A stretch of 39,342 nucleotides of DNA from Clostridia bacterium (GTDB taxonomy: Bacteria > Bacillota > Clostridia > UMGS1883), in NCBI GenBank assembly GCA_017466275.1, contig JAFTUL010000013.1, positions 1-39,342 of the forward strand, read 5' to 3'. The position numbers were made by a program, and so were the translations under genes. The notes beneath the pieces were generated by a model that saw nothing but the letters and a program-made list of their open reading frames with translations, did not search any database and had not been told where the DNA came from. Every line of letters starts with the position of its first letter. Position 1 is the first letter of the stretch. Below, one piece after another: positions 20,723-30,491 of this stretch.

Positions 20723-23230
20723 TTATTCAGCAGGCACCTCTGGGGTCTGTACTGTTTCCTCTTCTTCGGGTTCTTCATGCTCGGTAATACCGATTGAAAC
20801 AACCTTTACGCCGTCCTTAAGACGCATAAGGCGTACACCCTTGGTGCTTCTTCCTATGGTGCTGATACCTGATGCAGGGATTCTTATGATAACACCCTCG
20901 GAGGTAATCATCATAATATCCTCATCATCCTTAACTGTGGTAACGCTTACTACATTACCGGTAACATCACTGCACTTATAGGTCTTTATACCTACACCGC
21001 CACGCGACTGAACACGGTACTCGGAAAGGTCTGTTCTCTTACCGTAGCCAAGCTCCGACACAGCAAGAAGCTGTGTATCCTCGGATGCAAGGCACATTCC
21101 CACGATATAGTCACCATTACGGAGTGTGATTGCCTTAACACCACGGGTTACACGACCCATAGAGCGGACATCCTTTTCATTGAAGCGGATTGCCATACCG
21201 TTATAGGTACCGATTACAACGTCGTTTTCGCCATTTGTAAGCTCTACTCTGATAAGCTCGTCACCCTCATCAAGGGAAATACCGATAATACCGCCTTTTC
21301 TGGCTGTGTTATAGTCTGTAACGGCAGTTTTCTTTATTACACCGCTTCTTGTACACATAAGAAGATATTTATTCTCTTCAAATTCCCTGAGAGCTATAAG
21401 TGCTGTTACATATTCGTCCTTTTCCACGGGGAGCAGGTTTACAATTGCACTGCCCTTTGCCTGACGGCTTGATTCGGGAATCTGATACCCTTTCAGGCGG
21501 TACATTCTTCCGCGGTTTGTGAAGAACAGCATATTGTCGTGGGTTGATGCCACCATAATTGTCTTTACAAAATCCTCATCCTTGGTGGTCATACCCTTGA
21601 TACCTTTACCTCCGCGGTGCTGACTTGTGTAGGTCGATGTGGGCATACGTTTAATATAACCTGCATTGGTAAGTGTTATTACACTTTCCTCTTCCTCGAT
21701 AAGGTCTTCTATGTCGATTTCCGTCATAACATTTTCAATGTTTGTTCTTCTTTCGTCACCGAATTTGTCGCGGATTTCGGTAAGCTCTTTCTTAATCTGA
21801 GCGAGAAGAAGAGCTTCGTCACCGAGAATTGCTATATATTCCTCTACTTTTGCGGTAAGCTCGTTGTATTCGTCGTCAATCTTTTCTCCGTTCAGTCGCT
21901 GGAGCTGTGCAAGACGCATATCGAGTACACTCTGTGCCTGAATTTCGGAGAAACCGAAGCGAGCCATAAGGTTTTCCTTGGCATCGTCATATGAATTTCT
22001 GATAACTTCTATTACTTCGTCAATATTTGCAAGAGCTATACGCAGACCTTCAAGTATATGCATTCTTGCTTCCGCTTTTGCCTTGTCAAACTTGATTCTT
22101 CTTGTAACGATTTCTTTCTGGAACGTGATGAAGTTATCCAAAACTTCCTTAAGTCCCATTGTTTTGGGCTTTCCGTCACAGATTGCAAGGAGATTTACGC
22201 TGAAGCTGTCCTGAAGTCTGGTATATTTATAAAGCTGGTTAAGTACAACCTGCGGATTTGCATCTCTCTTGAGAAAAATTTCAAGACGAATGCCGACACG
22301 GTCGGATGAATGGTCGTCAATGTCGGAAAGTCCCTCTATTTTCTTTTCCTTAACAAGGTTTGCAATGGATTCCACAAGCATTTTTTTGTTAACCTGATAG
22401 GGAAGCTCAGTAACGATAATGGAGCTTGTGCCGTCCTTATGTTCTTCAATCTCAGCTTTCGCACGGATTACAATTTTACCCCTACCTGTATTGTATGCAC
22501 TTCTGATTCCGCTTCTTCCCATAATCGTACCGCTTGTGGGGAAGTCGGGACCCTGAATATGCTCCATAAGCTCCTCAACGGTGATGTCGGGATTGTCAAT
22601 CTGTGCCATTGCACCGTTAAGCACTTCCGTAAGGTTGTGCGGAGGTATATTTGTAGCCATACCAACGGCAATACCGCTGCTTCCGTTAATGAGAAGTGTA
22701 GGCACTCTTGTAGGAAGAATTGTAGGCTCTTTTCTCTTTTCGTCGAAGTTGGGAGCAAAGTCAACAGTGTCCTTTTCGATATTTTCCAAAAGAACATTGG
22801 AAAGCTTGCTCATTCTCGCTTCCGTATAACGGTAAGCAGCAGGCGGGTCGCCGTCCACGCTACCGAAGTTACCGTGGCCCTCGATAAGAGGATAACGCAT
22901 AGAGAAATCCTGTGCCATTCTTACAAGTGCATCATAAACGGAAGCATCACCGTGGGGATGATACCTACCGATAACGTTACCAACTGTGGTAGCGGATTTG
23001 AAGAAAGGCTTGTCATGAGTGAGGTTTTCCTCATACATTGAGTAGAGAATTCTTCTGTGTACGGGCTTAAGACCGTCACGCACGTCGGGAAGTGCACGGC
23101 TTACGATAACGCTCATGGCATAGTCTATAAAAGCCTCTTTCATTCTGTCTTCAATATCAATATTTACAATGGTTTGGGTATCGAAGTATTCCTCGAAATG
23201 TGAATCTTCGTATTTTTTATTTTTAGCCAT
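20723..23230 (-). CDS. gyrA: DNA gyrase subunit A
   Basis: An 835-aa breakage-reunion subunit that introduces negative supercoils with GyrB. Catalytic tyrosine Y135 (AAYRYTE), the [21 protein letters not shown] (91-107) and the GyrA-box-like HRGGKGIKG (about residue 560) in the C-terminal beta-pinwheel identify it as GyrA and separate it from the ParC-type protein at 7445. The position of E. coli Ser83 is Ala96, as in Mycobacterium tuberculosis GyrA, which predicts weaker quinolone binding. The C-terminal tail is acidic (EEPEEEE). It lies 134 bp after gyrB; that gap contains repeat element copy B and no evident terminator. Confidence 0.97.
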   Translation of the reverse strand: MAKNKKYEDSHFEEYFDTQTIVNIDIEDRMKEAFIDYAMSVIVSRALPDVRDGLKPVHRRILYSMYEENLTHDKPFFKSATTVGNVIGRYHPHGDASVYDALVRMAQDFSMRYPLIEGHGNFGSVDGDPPAAYRYTEARMSKLSNVLLENIEKDTVDFAPNFDEKRKEPTILPTRVPTLLINGSSGIAVGMATNIPPHNLTEVLNGAMAQIDNPDITVEELMEHIQGPDFPTSGTIMGRSGIRSAYNTGRGKIVIRAKAEIEEHKDGTSSIIVTELPYQVNKKMLVESIANLVKEKKIEGLSDIDDHSSDRVGIRLEIFLKRDANPQVVLNQLYKYTRLQDSFSVNLLAICDGKPKTMGLKEVLDNFITFQKEIVTRRIKFDKAKAEARMHILEGLRIALANIDEVIEVIRNSYDDAKENLMARFGFSEIQAQSVLDMRLAQLQRLNGEKIDDEYNELTAKVEEYIAILGDEALLLAQIKKELTEIRDKFGDERRTNIENVMTEIDIEDLIEEEESVITLTNAGYIKRMPTSTYTSQHRGGKGIKGMTTKDEDFVKTIMVASTHDNMLFFTNRGRMYRLKGYQIPESSRQAKGSAIVNLLPVEKDEYVTALIALREFEENKYLLMCTRSGVIKKTAVTDYNTARKGGIIGISLDEGDELIRVELTNGENDVVIGTYNGMAIRFNEKDVRSMGRVTRGVKAITLRNGDYIVGMCLASEDTQLLAVSELGYGKRTDLSEYRVQSRGGVGIKTYKCSDVTGNVVSVTTVKDDEDIMMITSEGVIIRIPASGISTIGRSTKGVRLMRLKDGVKVVSIGITEHEEPEEEETVQTPEVPAE

Positions 23231-23260
23231 TTTAAAAATGTCCTTTCTAAGGAAATTTAT

Positions 23261-23360
23261 AGTTCGAAATGCGAAGTTCGAAGTTCGATATTAATGTGGA
23301 TTTTCGCCATACGCGAAAATCTTCCTTCATTTCGCATTTTACATTTCGAATTTCGAATTA
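23261..23360 (+). repeat. Palindromic heptamer-repeat element, copy B
   Basis: It fills most of the gyrB-gyrA gap. The left flank has units GAAATGC, GAAGTTC, GAAGTTC; the right flank has TTTCGCA, TTTTACA, TTTCGAA, TTTCGAA. The central hairpin GATTTTCGC / GCGAAAATC is followed by TTCCTTCA. Compared with copy A (11957-12040) one stem pair has changed from G-C to A-T on both sides, so the hairpin is kept. Inside an operon it may act as an mRNA-stabilising or attenuating hairpin. Confidence 0.75.
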
Positions 23361-23364
23361 GATT

Positions 23365-25311
23365 TTACACATCCAAATTAGTTACATACTGGGCATTATC
23401 TTCTATGAACTGTCTTCTGGGCTCTACCTCATCACCCATCAGAATGCTGAATATTTCGTCGGCTTTCTGTGCATCCTCCAATGTAACCTTGAGGAGAATT
23501 CTGTTTTTGGGATCCATTGTTGTTTCCCACAGCTCGTCGGGATCCATTTCACCAAGACCTTTGTAACGGCTGATGTCAACCTTTGCATTAGCATCACCGT
23601 TTTTCAGTTCTTCACTTATACGGTCACGCTCTTCATCACTGAATGCAACCTCGCTCCTCTTACCTCTGCTTACTTTATAAAGCGGGGGTTTTGCAAGGTA
23701 TATATGACCTGTTTCGACAAGCTCTCTCATAAATCTGAAGAAGAAAGTAAGGAGAAGTGTCTGAATATGCGCACCGTCTACATCGGCATCCGCCATAATG
23801 ATTACTTTATCGTAACGGAGCTTTTCAATATTGAATTCACCGCCTATACCAGTACCAAGTGCCTGAATAACAGGTGTCAGCTTATCGTTGCCGTAAACCT
23901 TGTCTTCCCTTGCCTTTTCAACGTTGAGCATCTTACCCCAGAGAGGGAGAATTGCCTGATATTTACTGTCACGGCCGCTCTTTGCACTACCGCCCGCACT
24001 ATCACCCTCGACAATATAAATTTCTGTCATTGTGGGGTCTTTTACAATACAGTCGGTAAGCTTTCCGGGAAGTGAAGAAGAACCAAGAGGTGTTTTTCTC
24101 GTAGCTTCTCTTGCTCTTCTTGCAGCAAGTCTTGCACGGGATGCCATAAGTGCTTTTTCAATTATCGCTTTACCAACATTGGGGTTTTCTTCAAGGAAAT
24201 CTGCAAGCTTTTCACGGAGCATATTTTCCACAAGTCCGCGGATTTCGGAGTTTCCGAGCTTTGTCTTTGTCTGTCCCTCGAACTGAGGCTCTTCAAGCTT
24301 AACGGAAATTACGGCAACCAAACCTTCACGGGCATCCTCGCCTGTAAGTTCTTCGTTATCTTTTATAAGCTTGTACTTCTTTCCGTATTCAACAAGCACC
24401 TTTGTGAGAGCTGCCTTGAAACCTGTTTCGTGAGTACCGCCCTCGGTCGTTGAAATATTATTTGCGAATGACTCAATAATTTCATCATATCCGTTGTTCC
24501 ACTGGAGAGCAACCTCTGCCATGGAGCCATTCTTTTCACCGCTTACATAAATAACGTCGGAATGTATTTCTTCGAGAGAATCTTTTCTCGATTTTTTGTC
24601 GTTTAAAATATATGAAACGAAGTTCTTTATACCACCGTCGTAATGAAGAATTTCTTCTTTCTTATCTTCACGGTCGTCCTTGAAAACAATTTTTATACCG
24701 CCGTTAAGAAATGCCTGCTCACGAAGTCTTTTTAAAAGAACATCATAGTCATAAACTGTTTCTTCAAAGATTTCACCGTCTGCCCAGAAAGTAACCTCGG
24801 TACCTGTTTTGTCAGTCTTTCCGATTGTGTGAACTTCGCCGTCGGGAACGCCTCTCTTATAGCTCTGGAACCATATATTCTCACCGTCGTGAACCTCTAC
24901 CTCAAGCTTTGTGGAAAGGGCATTAACAACAGATGCACCAACACCGTGAAGTCCGCCGGAAACCTTGTATCCACCACCGCCGAACTTACCTCCTGCGTGA
25001 AGAACGGTGAAAATAACGTCGATTGTGGAAATACCCATCTTAGGATGAATACCGTGGGGCATACCTCTTCCGTTATCCTTTACAGTAACAGAATGGTCAG
25101 CATTCAAGGTTACATTAATTTCTGTACAGTAGCCCGCCAATGCTTCGTCAATACTGTTATCCACAATTTCGTAGACGAGGTGATGAAGACCCCTTGCCGA
25201 GGTTGAACCGATGTACATACCGGGTCTTTTCCTTACGGCTTCAAGACCTTCCAATACCTGTATTTGAGTTTCGTCATAGGAAGTGTTAATTTTCTGTTCC
25301 AAATGAGTCAT
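23365..25311 (-). CDS. gyrB: DNA gyrase subunit B
   Basis: A 648-aa ATPase subunit. The GHKL region has [30 protein letters not shown] and [14 protein letters not shown]. The TOPRIM domain has [15 protein letters not shown] and DADVDGAHI, and the tail ends [17 protein letters not shown]. The ATG at 25311 overlaps remB by 26 bases and has AAAGGA touching it. A TTG three codons in (25302) has that same site at a normal nine-base distance and may be the true start, giving 645 aa. It partners GyrA and lies in the dnaN-yaaA-recF-remB-gyrB-gyrA operon. Confidence 0.97.
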   Translation of the reverse strand: MTHLEQKINTSYDETQIQVLEGLEAVRKRPGMYIGSTSARGLHHLVYEIVDNSIDEALAGYCTEINVTLNADHSVTVKDNGRGMPHGIHPKMGISTIDVIFTVLHAGGKFGGGGYKVSGGLHGVGASVVNALSTKLEVEVHDGENIWFQSYKRGVPDGEVHTIGKTDKTGTEVTFWADGEIFEETVYDYDVLLKRLREQAFLNGGIKIVFKDDREDKKEEILHYDGGIKNFVSYILNDKKSRKDSLEEIHSDVIYVSGEKNGSMAEVALQWNNGYDEIIESFANNISTTEGGTHETGFKAALTKVLVEYGKKYKLIKDNEELTGEDAREGLVAVISVKLEEPQFEGQTKTKLGNSEIRGLVENMLREKLADFLEENPNVGKAIIEKALMASRARLAARRAREATRKTPLGSSSLPGKLTDCIVKDPTMTEIYIVEGDSAGGSAKSGRDSKYQAILPLWGKMLNVEKAREDKVYGNDKLTPVIQALGTGIGGEFNIEKLRYDKVIIMADADVDGAHIQTLLLTFFFRFMRELVETGHIYLAKPPLYKVSRGKRSEVAFSDEERDRISEELKNGDANAKVDISRYKGLGEMDPDELWETTMDPKNRILLKVTLEDAQKADEIFSILMGDEVEPRRQFIEDNAQYVTNLDV

Positions 25312-25558
25312 TCCTTTCTGCTCTTTTCTGTAGTGTCTGGGTAGAAATATGGGTAAATACTACTTTTTCACCCGATTTTCTATCTTCCAGAATGTATGTT
25401 TTAGGGATTTCGTATCCTACATATTCCGTGTTTCCCTTTTTCTCGTTGATACGAAGAAATTCCCGTGTTTTTTTGCTGACGGAGGTGTTTTCTAAATCAA
25501 AAATTCCTATTATATTCTTTTTTGATATTACCTTTCCCTCACCTATATGAAGAAACAT
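25286..25558 (-). CDS. remB: RemB/YaaB-like regulator (DUF370 family)
   Basis: A 90-aa protein with [28 protein letters not shown] at its start, the pattern of the DUF370/RemB family, and the standard position between recF and gyrB as for B. subtilis yaaB. RemA/RemB proteins are DNA-binding regulators of biofilm matrix and osmoprotection genes in Bacillus; the role here is unknown. It overlaps the recF 3' end by 20 bases and the gyrB 5' end by up to 26, so it is translationally coupled to both. RBS AAAGGA lies eight bases upstream. Confidence 0.88.
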   Translation of the reverse strand: MFLHIGEGKVISKKNIIGIFDLENTSVSKKTREFLRINEKKGNTEYVGYEIPKTYILEDRKSGEKVVFTHISTQTLQKRAERNDSFGTEN

Positions 25559-26603
25559 TTTTACCGTCCTTTATTTCTATAATATTTACATTATCGTTAA
25601 AGTAATTTTCAATATCGGTACAGGTTATTATAATCTGTTTCCCCTTAATTTTTGATATTAAAAACTCACGTCTTGATTTATCAAGTTCACTTAAAATATC
25701 GTCAAGAAGCATTACGGGATATTCACCCGTTTCTTCTTTAATTATTTCCGTTTCTGCGAGTTTAAGACTTAAAACTGCAGTTCTTATCTGTCCCTGACTT
25801 GCATAATTTTTTGCAGGCTTGCCGTTTATGAAAATATCAATATCATCACGGTGAACACCTACCATACAGAAAAGGTTTTCTTTCTCTTTTTCCTTGTATT
25901 CGGTAAGCTTTTCAAGATAATTTTCCTTTAATTTCACAGACGGGTTATAAATAAGATTAAGCTCCTCTTTCCCGCCGGAAATTTCATTTTGTATTTCTCT
26001 TGCTTTCTGATTTATTCTTTCAATATAACTTTCACGGAGAGTCATTATACGGCTTCCAGTTTCAGCTAACTTTTCATTCCATATGTCCAAGGTTTCATAC
26101 TGTCTTGATTTTAAAAGAGCAGTTTTCTGTGCTAAAATATTTCTGTATTTTATAAGCTCTTTTATATAGTTCGGACGAAGAGGCATAATTGAGCTGTCGC
26201 AGAATTTTCTCCTTACCTCGGGCATTCCTTTTATAATTCCCATTTCATCGGGAGTAAAAAGAACACATATAAAATTACCGAGCAACTGACTTGTTTTTTT
26301 AAGCTCAATTTCATTTATATAAATTTCTTTTCTCTTTCCGCTTAAGAATTTAATATCGCTTTCAAGCTTCCTCTGGCTGTTTTCAAAGGAAAGGGAAATC
26401 CTTGCTTCCTTTTCACCGTCTTTTATAACTTCTTTTCCGCCCGAGCGAAAGCTCCTGCCGTATGAAAAATAATAAACAGCTTCCAGTATGTTTGTTTTTC
26501 CCATACCGTTTTCACCGTGTATTATGTTTACACCGTCAGAAAACGAAATATTTTCATATTCATAATTTCTGAAATTATAAAGTTCTAAATTTGAGGCTTT
26601 CAT
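25539..26603 (-). CDS. recF: DNA replication and repair protein RecF
   Basis: A 354-aa SMC-like ATPase that helps load RecA at gaps. It has LELYNFRNYEYENISF at the start, Walker A GENGMGKTN (30-38), a Lys/Glu-rich middle, the signature SQGQIRTAVLSLKLAE and Walker B VMLLDDILSELD. The start overlaps the yaaA stop by four bases (ATGA), so translation is coupled. Confidence 0.97.
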   Translation of the reverse strand: MKASNLELYNFRNYEYENISFSDGVNIIHGENGMGKTNILEAVYYFSYGRSFRSGGKEVIKDGEKEARISLSFENSQRKLESDIKFLSGKRKEIYINEIELKKTSQLLGNFICVLFTPDEMGIIKGMPEVRRKFCDSSIMPLRPNYIKELIKYRNILAQKTALLKSRQYETLDIWNEKLAETGSRIMTLRESYIERINQKAREIQNEISGGKEELNLIYNPSVKLKENYLEKLTEYKEKEKENLFCMVGVHRDDIDIFINGKPAKNYASQGQIRTAVLSLKLAETEIIKEETGEYPVMLLDDILSELDKSRREFLISKIKGKQIIITCTDIENYFNDNVNIIEIKDGKNVSSYR

Positions 26604-26806
26604 CCTATTTCAAATTCCTCATCATCTATTTTAAATATATCGCCTTTATAAAGCTTTCTTCCTCTTCTGAGCTCCTTTTCACCGTTTACGGTAACTAAAC
26701 CCTCCAAAATCATTTCCTTGGCGTGTGCGCCGTTTTCAGCGACTCCAGAGTATTTCAAAGCAGAGTCAAGCTTTATATATTCTGTTGTTATTTGAATTTT
26801 TTCCAT
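26600..26806 (-). CDS. yaaA: S4-domain RNA-binding protein YaaA
   Basis: A 68-aa S4-like protein (YaaA/YlmH-type) between dnaN and recF, as in Bacillus. The S4 core is LDSALKYSGVAENGAHAKEMILEGLVTVNGE, with RRGRKLYKGD near the end. A frame extending to 26851 would overlap dnaN. The ATG at 26806 with AAGGG upstream, 11 bases after the dnaN stop, gives the usual family length, so I use it. Likely binds rRNA or the ribosome assembly machinery; function not proven. Confidence 0.9.
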   Translation of the reverse strand: MEKIQITTEYIKLDSALKYSGVAENGAHAKEMILEGLVTVNGEKELRRGRKLYKGDIFKIDDEEFEIG

Positions 26807-26817
26807 AATTTTACCCT

Positions 26818-27918
26818 TTATATGCGGACTGGTAATACCATAAATAAACAACTATCATCATCTACTGAATTTATAATGAGAGGGTTAAAGGGAGAATTCA
26901 TTTTAAGCTCAATCTCATCACCCTCGCATCTTGAAACGGCATCATGAAGATATTTATAGTTAAATCCTATTTCAATACTTTCACCGTAGTAATCACATTC
27001 CACAATGTCATTTACCTTACCGAGTACAGTTTCACAGCTTATAATAATCTTTCCGTCCTCAAATTTGAAGCGTACGCAGTTTTTGCTCACCTCATCAATA
27101 ATAGGCTCTACTCTTTCAATAGCCTTGTTAAAAGCGTAACAATCGGTTTTAACGAGATATTTTGATTCAGAGGGGATTGTGTTACGATAGGAGAAGAATT
27201 CACCCTCTATAAGACGTGAAGTGATTGTAATACCCTCCCCCTCAATAAGAGCGTAATTTTCACTGAAAGCTATGTTTATATCTTCATCTTTTTTACCGCT
27301 GATGATTTTTGAAATTTCACTCTGTGTTTTTCCCGGAATAATGAATTTAGAATCATTATTCTCACCGGGAAGCTCCATTTTTGTAAGAGCAAGACGGTAT
27401 CCGTCAACTGCAACAACTGTAAGATTGCCGTTTTCTATTTCAAAAAGAGAACCTGTTAATATCTTTCTTGCATTATCAAGAGAAACTGCAAAAAGAGTTT
27501 TTCCTATTATTTCACGGAGTTTTTCACTTGAAATTTTGATACTGCTCTTTTTTGCAATCATAGGAGGCTGAGGAAATTCGTCTGCATTAAGACCAACAAT
27601 CTTGTAATCTGCATTTTTACAAACAATAGAAACATTATATTTGTCGTTTGTGGTAACTTCGCAGACATCCTCGGGAAGCTTTCTTACAATATCACTAAGC
27701 ATTTTGGAATTTAAAACAATACTTCCCTCTTCGCTGATATTTGCAGAAATTGAGGTTTTGATTGAAATTTCAAGATTGTTTGAAAGAAGTGTAAGTGTAC
27801 CGCCTGTTGCAGTAAGAAGTATTCCCTCTAAATGAGGAATAGGGCTTTTAACTGCAACTGCTTTTGAAACAATATTTATAGCTTCTGAAAAAGCTTTTGT
27901 ATCACAGAAAAATTTCAT
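26818..27918 (-). CDS. dnaN: DNA polymerase III sliding clamp (beta)
   Basis: A 366-aa clamp of three repeated domains, beginning MKFFCDTKAFSEAINIVSKAV and ending in the canonical clamp C-terminus DDDSCLFMVLPVRI. The central VDGYRLALTKM motif, in the partner-binding area, is intact. GGAGAAAGGA lies upstream of the ATG. It is the first gene of the dnaN-gyrA run, 191 bp after dnaA. Confidence 0.97.
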   Translation of the reverse strand: MKFFCDTKAFSEAINIVSKAVAVKSPIPHLEGILLTATGGTLTLLSNNLEISIKTSISANISEEGSIVLNSKMLSDIVRKLPEDVCEVTTNDKYNVSIVCKNADYKIVGLNADEFPQPPMIAKKSSIKISSEKLREIIGKTLFAVSLDNARKILTGSLFEIENGNLTVVAVDGYRLALTKMELPGENNDSKFIIPGKTQSEISKIISGKKDEDINIAFSENYALIEGEGITITSRLIEGEFFSYRNTIPSESKYLVKTDCYAFNKAIERVEPIIDEVSKNCVRFKFEDGKIIISCETVLGKVNDIVECDYYGESIEIGFNYKYLHDAVSRCEGDEIELKMNSPFNPLIINSVDDDSCLFMVLPVRI

Positions 27919-28109
27919 TTTATTTTAATCCTTTCTCCTATATATAATAAATATATATTTATATAAAGTATTAGTAGAGGGTGTTGAAACTGTTAAAAAC
28001 AGGTCAGAGCCTATTTATAAAGGCGGACAGGGCTGTTTATAAAAATGTTTGTATTTTATAATAACTTTTTGTGATTTTTACCCCTGCCTGTTAATTAACA
28101 GGTAATGTG
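27919..28109. other. dnaA-dnaN intergenic region with DnaA-box-like repeats
   Basis: A 191-bp A/T-rich gap without an ORF. It holds TGTTTATAA at 28034-28042, a 16-bp perfect palindrome CCTGTTAATTAACAGG at 28087-28102 and TGTTAATTA at 28108-28116. These resemble the TGTTAATAA motifs on the other side of dnaA and fit degenerate DnaA boxes. TTTATAAA occurs twice about 27 bp apart. The dnaN promoter is probably near 27940-27980 but no clear -35/-10 pair stands out. Firmicutes often have bipartite origins flanking dnaA, so this may be the second half. Confidence 0.5.
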
Positions 28110-29405
28110 TTAATTACTGCCCTTTATGTCGTTTATAAGACCCTCAACATTGAATCTGAATGCCTCATCATTTTCCATCATGTTAGTAACTGTTTTGATG
28201 GCATAAATAATAGTTGAATGGTCCTTGCCTATAACAGAGCCTATTTTAGGATAGGAATAATTTGTAAGCTCTTTTATAATATACATTGAAACCTGCCTCG
28301 CAAGGGCAATTGTCTTTGTCCTCTTATCACTGTATATATCCTCTTTTTTAACTCCGTAGAATTTTGCACAGGTTTCAATTATGTTTTCGGGAGTTATTTC
28401 GTTCTCGCTCATTTTAGAGTATTCGCTCAGTATTTCCATAACCATATCGAGGGTTATTTCTTTATTAAGAAGAGAACGGTATGCTATAACACGATTGAAA
28501 ATTCCTTCAAGCTCACGGATGTTAGAGGGAACCCTTTCTGCTATAAATTCGATTATTTCATCAGAAATTATAACATTGTCATCCTGTGCCTTTTTGCGGA
28601 GGATTGCCATTCTTGTTTCATAATCCGGCGGATGAATTTCACATACAAGTCCCCAACCGAAACGGCTCTTCAACCTTTCAGGCAGAGTTTTCATTTCAGC
28701 CGGAGGACGGTCGCTTGTAATAACTATCTGTTTATTTGCCTCGTGAAGAGCGTTGAATGTATGGAAAAACTCTTCCTCGGTATTTGTTTTTCCTGCAATA
28801 AACTGAATATCGTCAATCAGAAGAACATCAATATTTCTGTATTTATCACGAAATTCCTGATTTCTGTTATCCTTGATTGAATTTATAAGCTCGTTGGTAA
28901 ACTGTTCTGCAGTGGTAAAAAAGATATTTGCATCAGGGTTATTCTTTTTTATGTAGTTTCCGATAGCGTGCATAAGATGTGTTTTTCCAAGTCCCACTCC
29001 GCCGTGAAGAAAGAGAGGGTTGTACGCATATGCAGGAACTTCCGCAACTGCAAGTGATGCACTCTGTGCAAAACGGTTTGAATTACCTACGACGAAATTA
29101 TCGAAAGTAAACTTGTCATAAACAGAAGACGGAGTAAAGCTCTTCCTCTCCTGAATAATTTCGCCTACCAAAAACTCAACCTCATAATTTTTGCCGGTAA
29201 TTTCCGCCAATGTGTTTTTTATAAGGTCATAGTAGCGTATCTGCACCATATTTTTAATTATTTCGGTTGTGACAGAAAGTTTAAAGGTTGTGTCGGTTTT
29301 TTCAATAGGCTTAATGTCCTTAATCCACGTGCTGTAACCTACGGTAGAAACCTCTTCCTCAAGAATAATTAAACATTCTGTCCAGATTCTCATTAAATCA
29401 GACAT
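28110..29405 (-). CDS. dnaA: Chromosomal replication initiator DnaA
   Basis: A 431-aa initiator. Domain I (about 1-80, with LEEEVSTVGYSTWIKDIKP) is followed by a very short domain II. The AAA+ domain (about 95-320) has NPLFLHGGVGLGKTHLMHAIG (Walker A 135-142), Walker B VLLIDDIQFIAGK and sensor II. The DNA-binding domain IV carries the signature IGKDHSTIIYAIKTV. AAGGAATG lies upstream of the ATG. It defines the origin and is transcribed away from rpmH. Confidence 0.98.
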   Translation of the reverse strand: MSDLMRIWTECLIILEEEVSTVGYSTWIKDIKPIEKTDTTFKLSVTTEIIKNMVQIRYYDLIKNTLAEITGKNYEVEFLVGEIIQERKSFTPSSVYDKFTFDNFVVGNSNRFAQSASLAVAEVPAYAYNPLFLHGGVGLGKTHLMHAIGNYIKKNNPDANIFFTTAEQFTNELINSIKDNRNQEFRDKYRNIDVLLIDDIQFIAGKTNTEEEFFHTFNALHEANKQIVITSDRPPAEMKTLPERLKSRFGWGLVCEIHPPDYETRMAILRKKAQDDNVIISDEIIEFIAERVPSNIRELEGIFNRVIAYRSLLNKEITLDMVMEILSEYSKMSENEITPENIIETCAKFYGVKKEDIYSDKRTKTIALARQVSMYIIKELTNYSYPKIGSVIGKDHSTIIYAIKTVTNMMENDEAFRFNVEGLINDIKGSN

Positions 29406-29623
29406 AAAAACATTCCTTTTTGTAAAAATTGTTAACAGGGTTGTTGATAACAGTTGTTAATAAGTCCCTTAAAAACGGAGAAAAAAGGGATAAAAGGTGT
29501 TTAAAACACAAATTTTGACGAAAAACTGTTAATAAATGCCCTATATTATAAATAAATATTTAATAAATAATAAACAATTATTAATTTACTAATCTAATAT
29601 ATTATAACTTATATGGCGTCGGA
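29406..29623. other. Putative chromosomal origin oriC
   Basis: Gap between divergent dnaA and rpmH. DnaA-box-like sites in one orientation lie at 29430-29438 (TGTTAACAG), 29442-29450 (TGTTGATAA, complement TTATCAACA, one mismatch to the consensus TTATCCACA), 29455-29463 and 29527-29535 (TGTTAATAA, complement TTATTAACA). The first three are spaced 12-13 bp. A stretch of about 70 bp that is nearly pure A/T (29543-29615) can serve as the unwinding element. The gene context is the canonical Firmicute origin. Not proven without skew analysis. Confidence 0.75.
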
Positions 29624-29629
29624 TTTCAA
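29601..29629 (-). promoter_or_regulatory. Candidate dnaA promoter
   Basis: On the minus strand -35 TTGAAA (complement of 29624-29629), 17-bp spacer, -10 TATAAT (complement of 29601-29606). The leader of about 190 nt would run through the A/T-rich unwinding region and the DnaA boxes, allowing autorepression by DnaA. Confidence 0.6.
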
Positions 29630-29657
29630 CACTTTTGCTAAAAATTTAAAAAAATTG

Positions 29658-29686
29658 TTGACAAAAAACCAAAGTTTATATATACT
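29658..29686 (+). promoter_or_regulatory. rpmH promoter
   Basis: Perfect -35 TTGACA (29658-29663), 17-bp spacer, -10 TATACT (29681-29686). It starts the rpmH-rnpA-yidD-yidC-jag operon. Confidence 0.88.
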
Positions 29687-29752
29687 AAGCTGGTATCGTT
29701 GTGAAAATAGCCTCTATAAAGGGCTTTTATAAATTTAAGGAGGTGCAGACAG

Positions 29753-29887
29753 ATGCTCAGAACTTATCAGCCTAACGTAAGAAAGAGAAAGAAGGACCAC
29801 GGATTCAGAAAGAGAATGAGTACCGCTAACGGTAGAAAGGTTCTCAGAAGACGCCGTCAGAGAGGCAGACGTGTGCTTTCTGCATAA
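29753..29887 (+). CDS. rpmH: 50S ribosomal protein L34
   Basis: A 44-aa, very basic protein that starts [20 protein letters not shown] and ends GRRVLSA, the full L34 pattern of a normal-length protein. AAGGAGGTG lies eight bases before the ATG. Its position next to rnpA beside the origin is universal in bacteria. Confidence 0.98.
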   Translation: MLRTYQPNVRKRKKDHGFRKRMSTANGRKVLRRRRQRGRRVLSA

Positions 29888-29920
29888 TAGTGCAGAAGCA
29901 CACGCACTGTGTGTTTTAAA

Positions 29921-30250
29921 ATGAAAATTATTTCGATTAAAGAAAACAGTGATTTTAAAAGAGTTTATTACAGAGGAAAATCTGTGGTAAAAAAAAGATT
30001 GGTCGTTTATTACAGAAAAAATAAATATGACTATAACCGACTGGGACTGACTGTATCTCCCAAAATAGGATGTGCAGTTGTAAGAAACAGGACAAGACGA
30101 CTTATAAAAGAGAATTACAGAAACTTACAGGGTTTGAAAGAGGGATATGACATTGTAATCGTTGCAAGGGGAAGTATCGTAAATTCTTCTTACAGCGAAA
30201 TCGGAAAGGAATTAGTAAAGGCATTTAGTGAATGCTCTTTATTTAAATAA
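29921..30250 (+). CDS. rnpA: Ribonuclease P protein component
   Basis: A 109-aa protein subunit that helps the RNase P RNA mature tRNA 5' ends. [20 protein letters not shown] opens it and the RNR signature is [22 protein letters not shown] 12 bases upstream also opens the frame, but family starts and the alignment favour the ATG at 29921. Neither has a good ribosome site, which suggests coupling to rpmH translation, 33 bases upstream. Confidence 0.95.
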   Translation: MKIISIKENSDFKRVYYRGKSVVKKRLVVYYRKNKYDYNRLGLTVSPKIGCAVVRNRTRRLIKENYRNLQGLKEGYDIVIVARGSIVNSSYSEIGKELVKAFSECSLFK

Positions 30251-30491
30251 AGTGATTAGAAAATTTTTTATATTACTTATAAAATTTTATCAAAAATTTA
30301 TATCTCCAATTAAAAAACCTTGTTGCCGCTTTACACCGACTTGTTCTATGTATGCCTTGGAGGCATTTGAGAGACACGGTGCATTAAAGGGGCTTTATTT
30401 GTCTATAAAAAGAATTTTAAGATGCAATCCTTTCAGTAAGGGAGGATATGACCCTGTCCCCGATTACGGTAATGAAAAAGGAGAAAAATAA
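30228..30491 (+). CDS. yidD: Membrane protein insertion efficiency factor YidD
   Basis: An 87-aa protein with an amphipathic N-terminal helix ([17 protein letters not shown]) and the conserved Cys-rich core [23 protein letters not shown], then [14 protein letters not shown]. It assists YidC/Sec insertion at the inner membrane face. The GTG at 30228 overlaps the rnpA end by 23 bases and has AAAGG six bases upstream. A second GTG at 30252 would give the shorter family-like length but has no ribosome site. It overlaps yidC by one base (TAATG). Confidence 0.93.
   Translation: MNALYLNKVIRKFFILLIKFYQKFISPIKKPCCRFTPTCSMYALEAFERHGALKGLYLSIKRILRCNPFSKGGYDPVPDYGNEKGEK

Noticed and set aside
22310-23041. 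243-codon plus-strand frame inside gyrA
   Set aside because: Antisense shadow of the most conserved part of gyrA; no motifs of its own.
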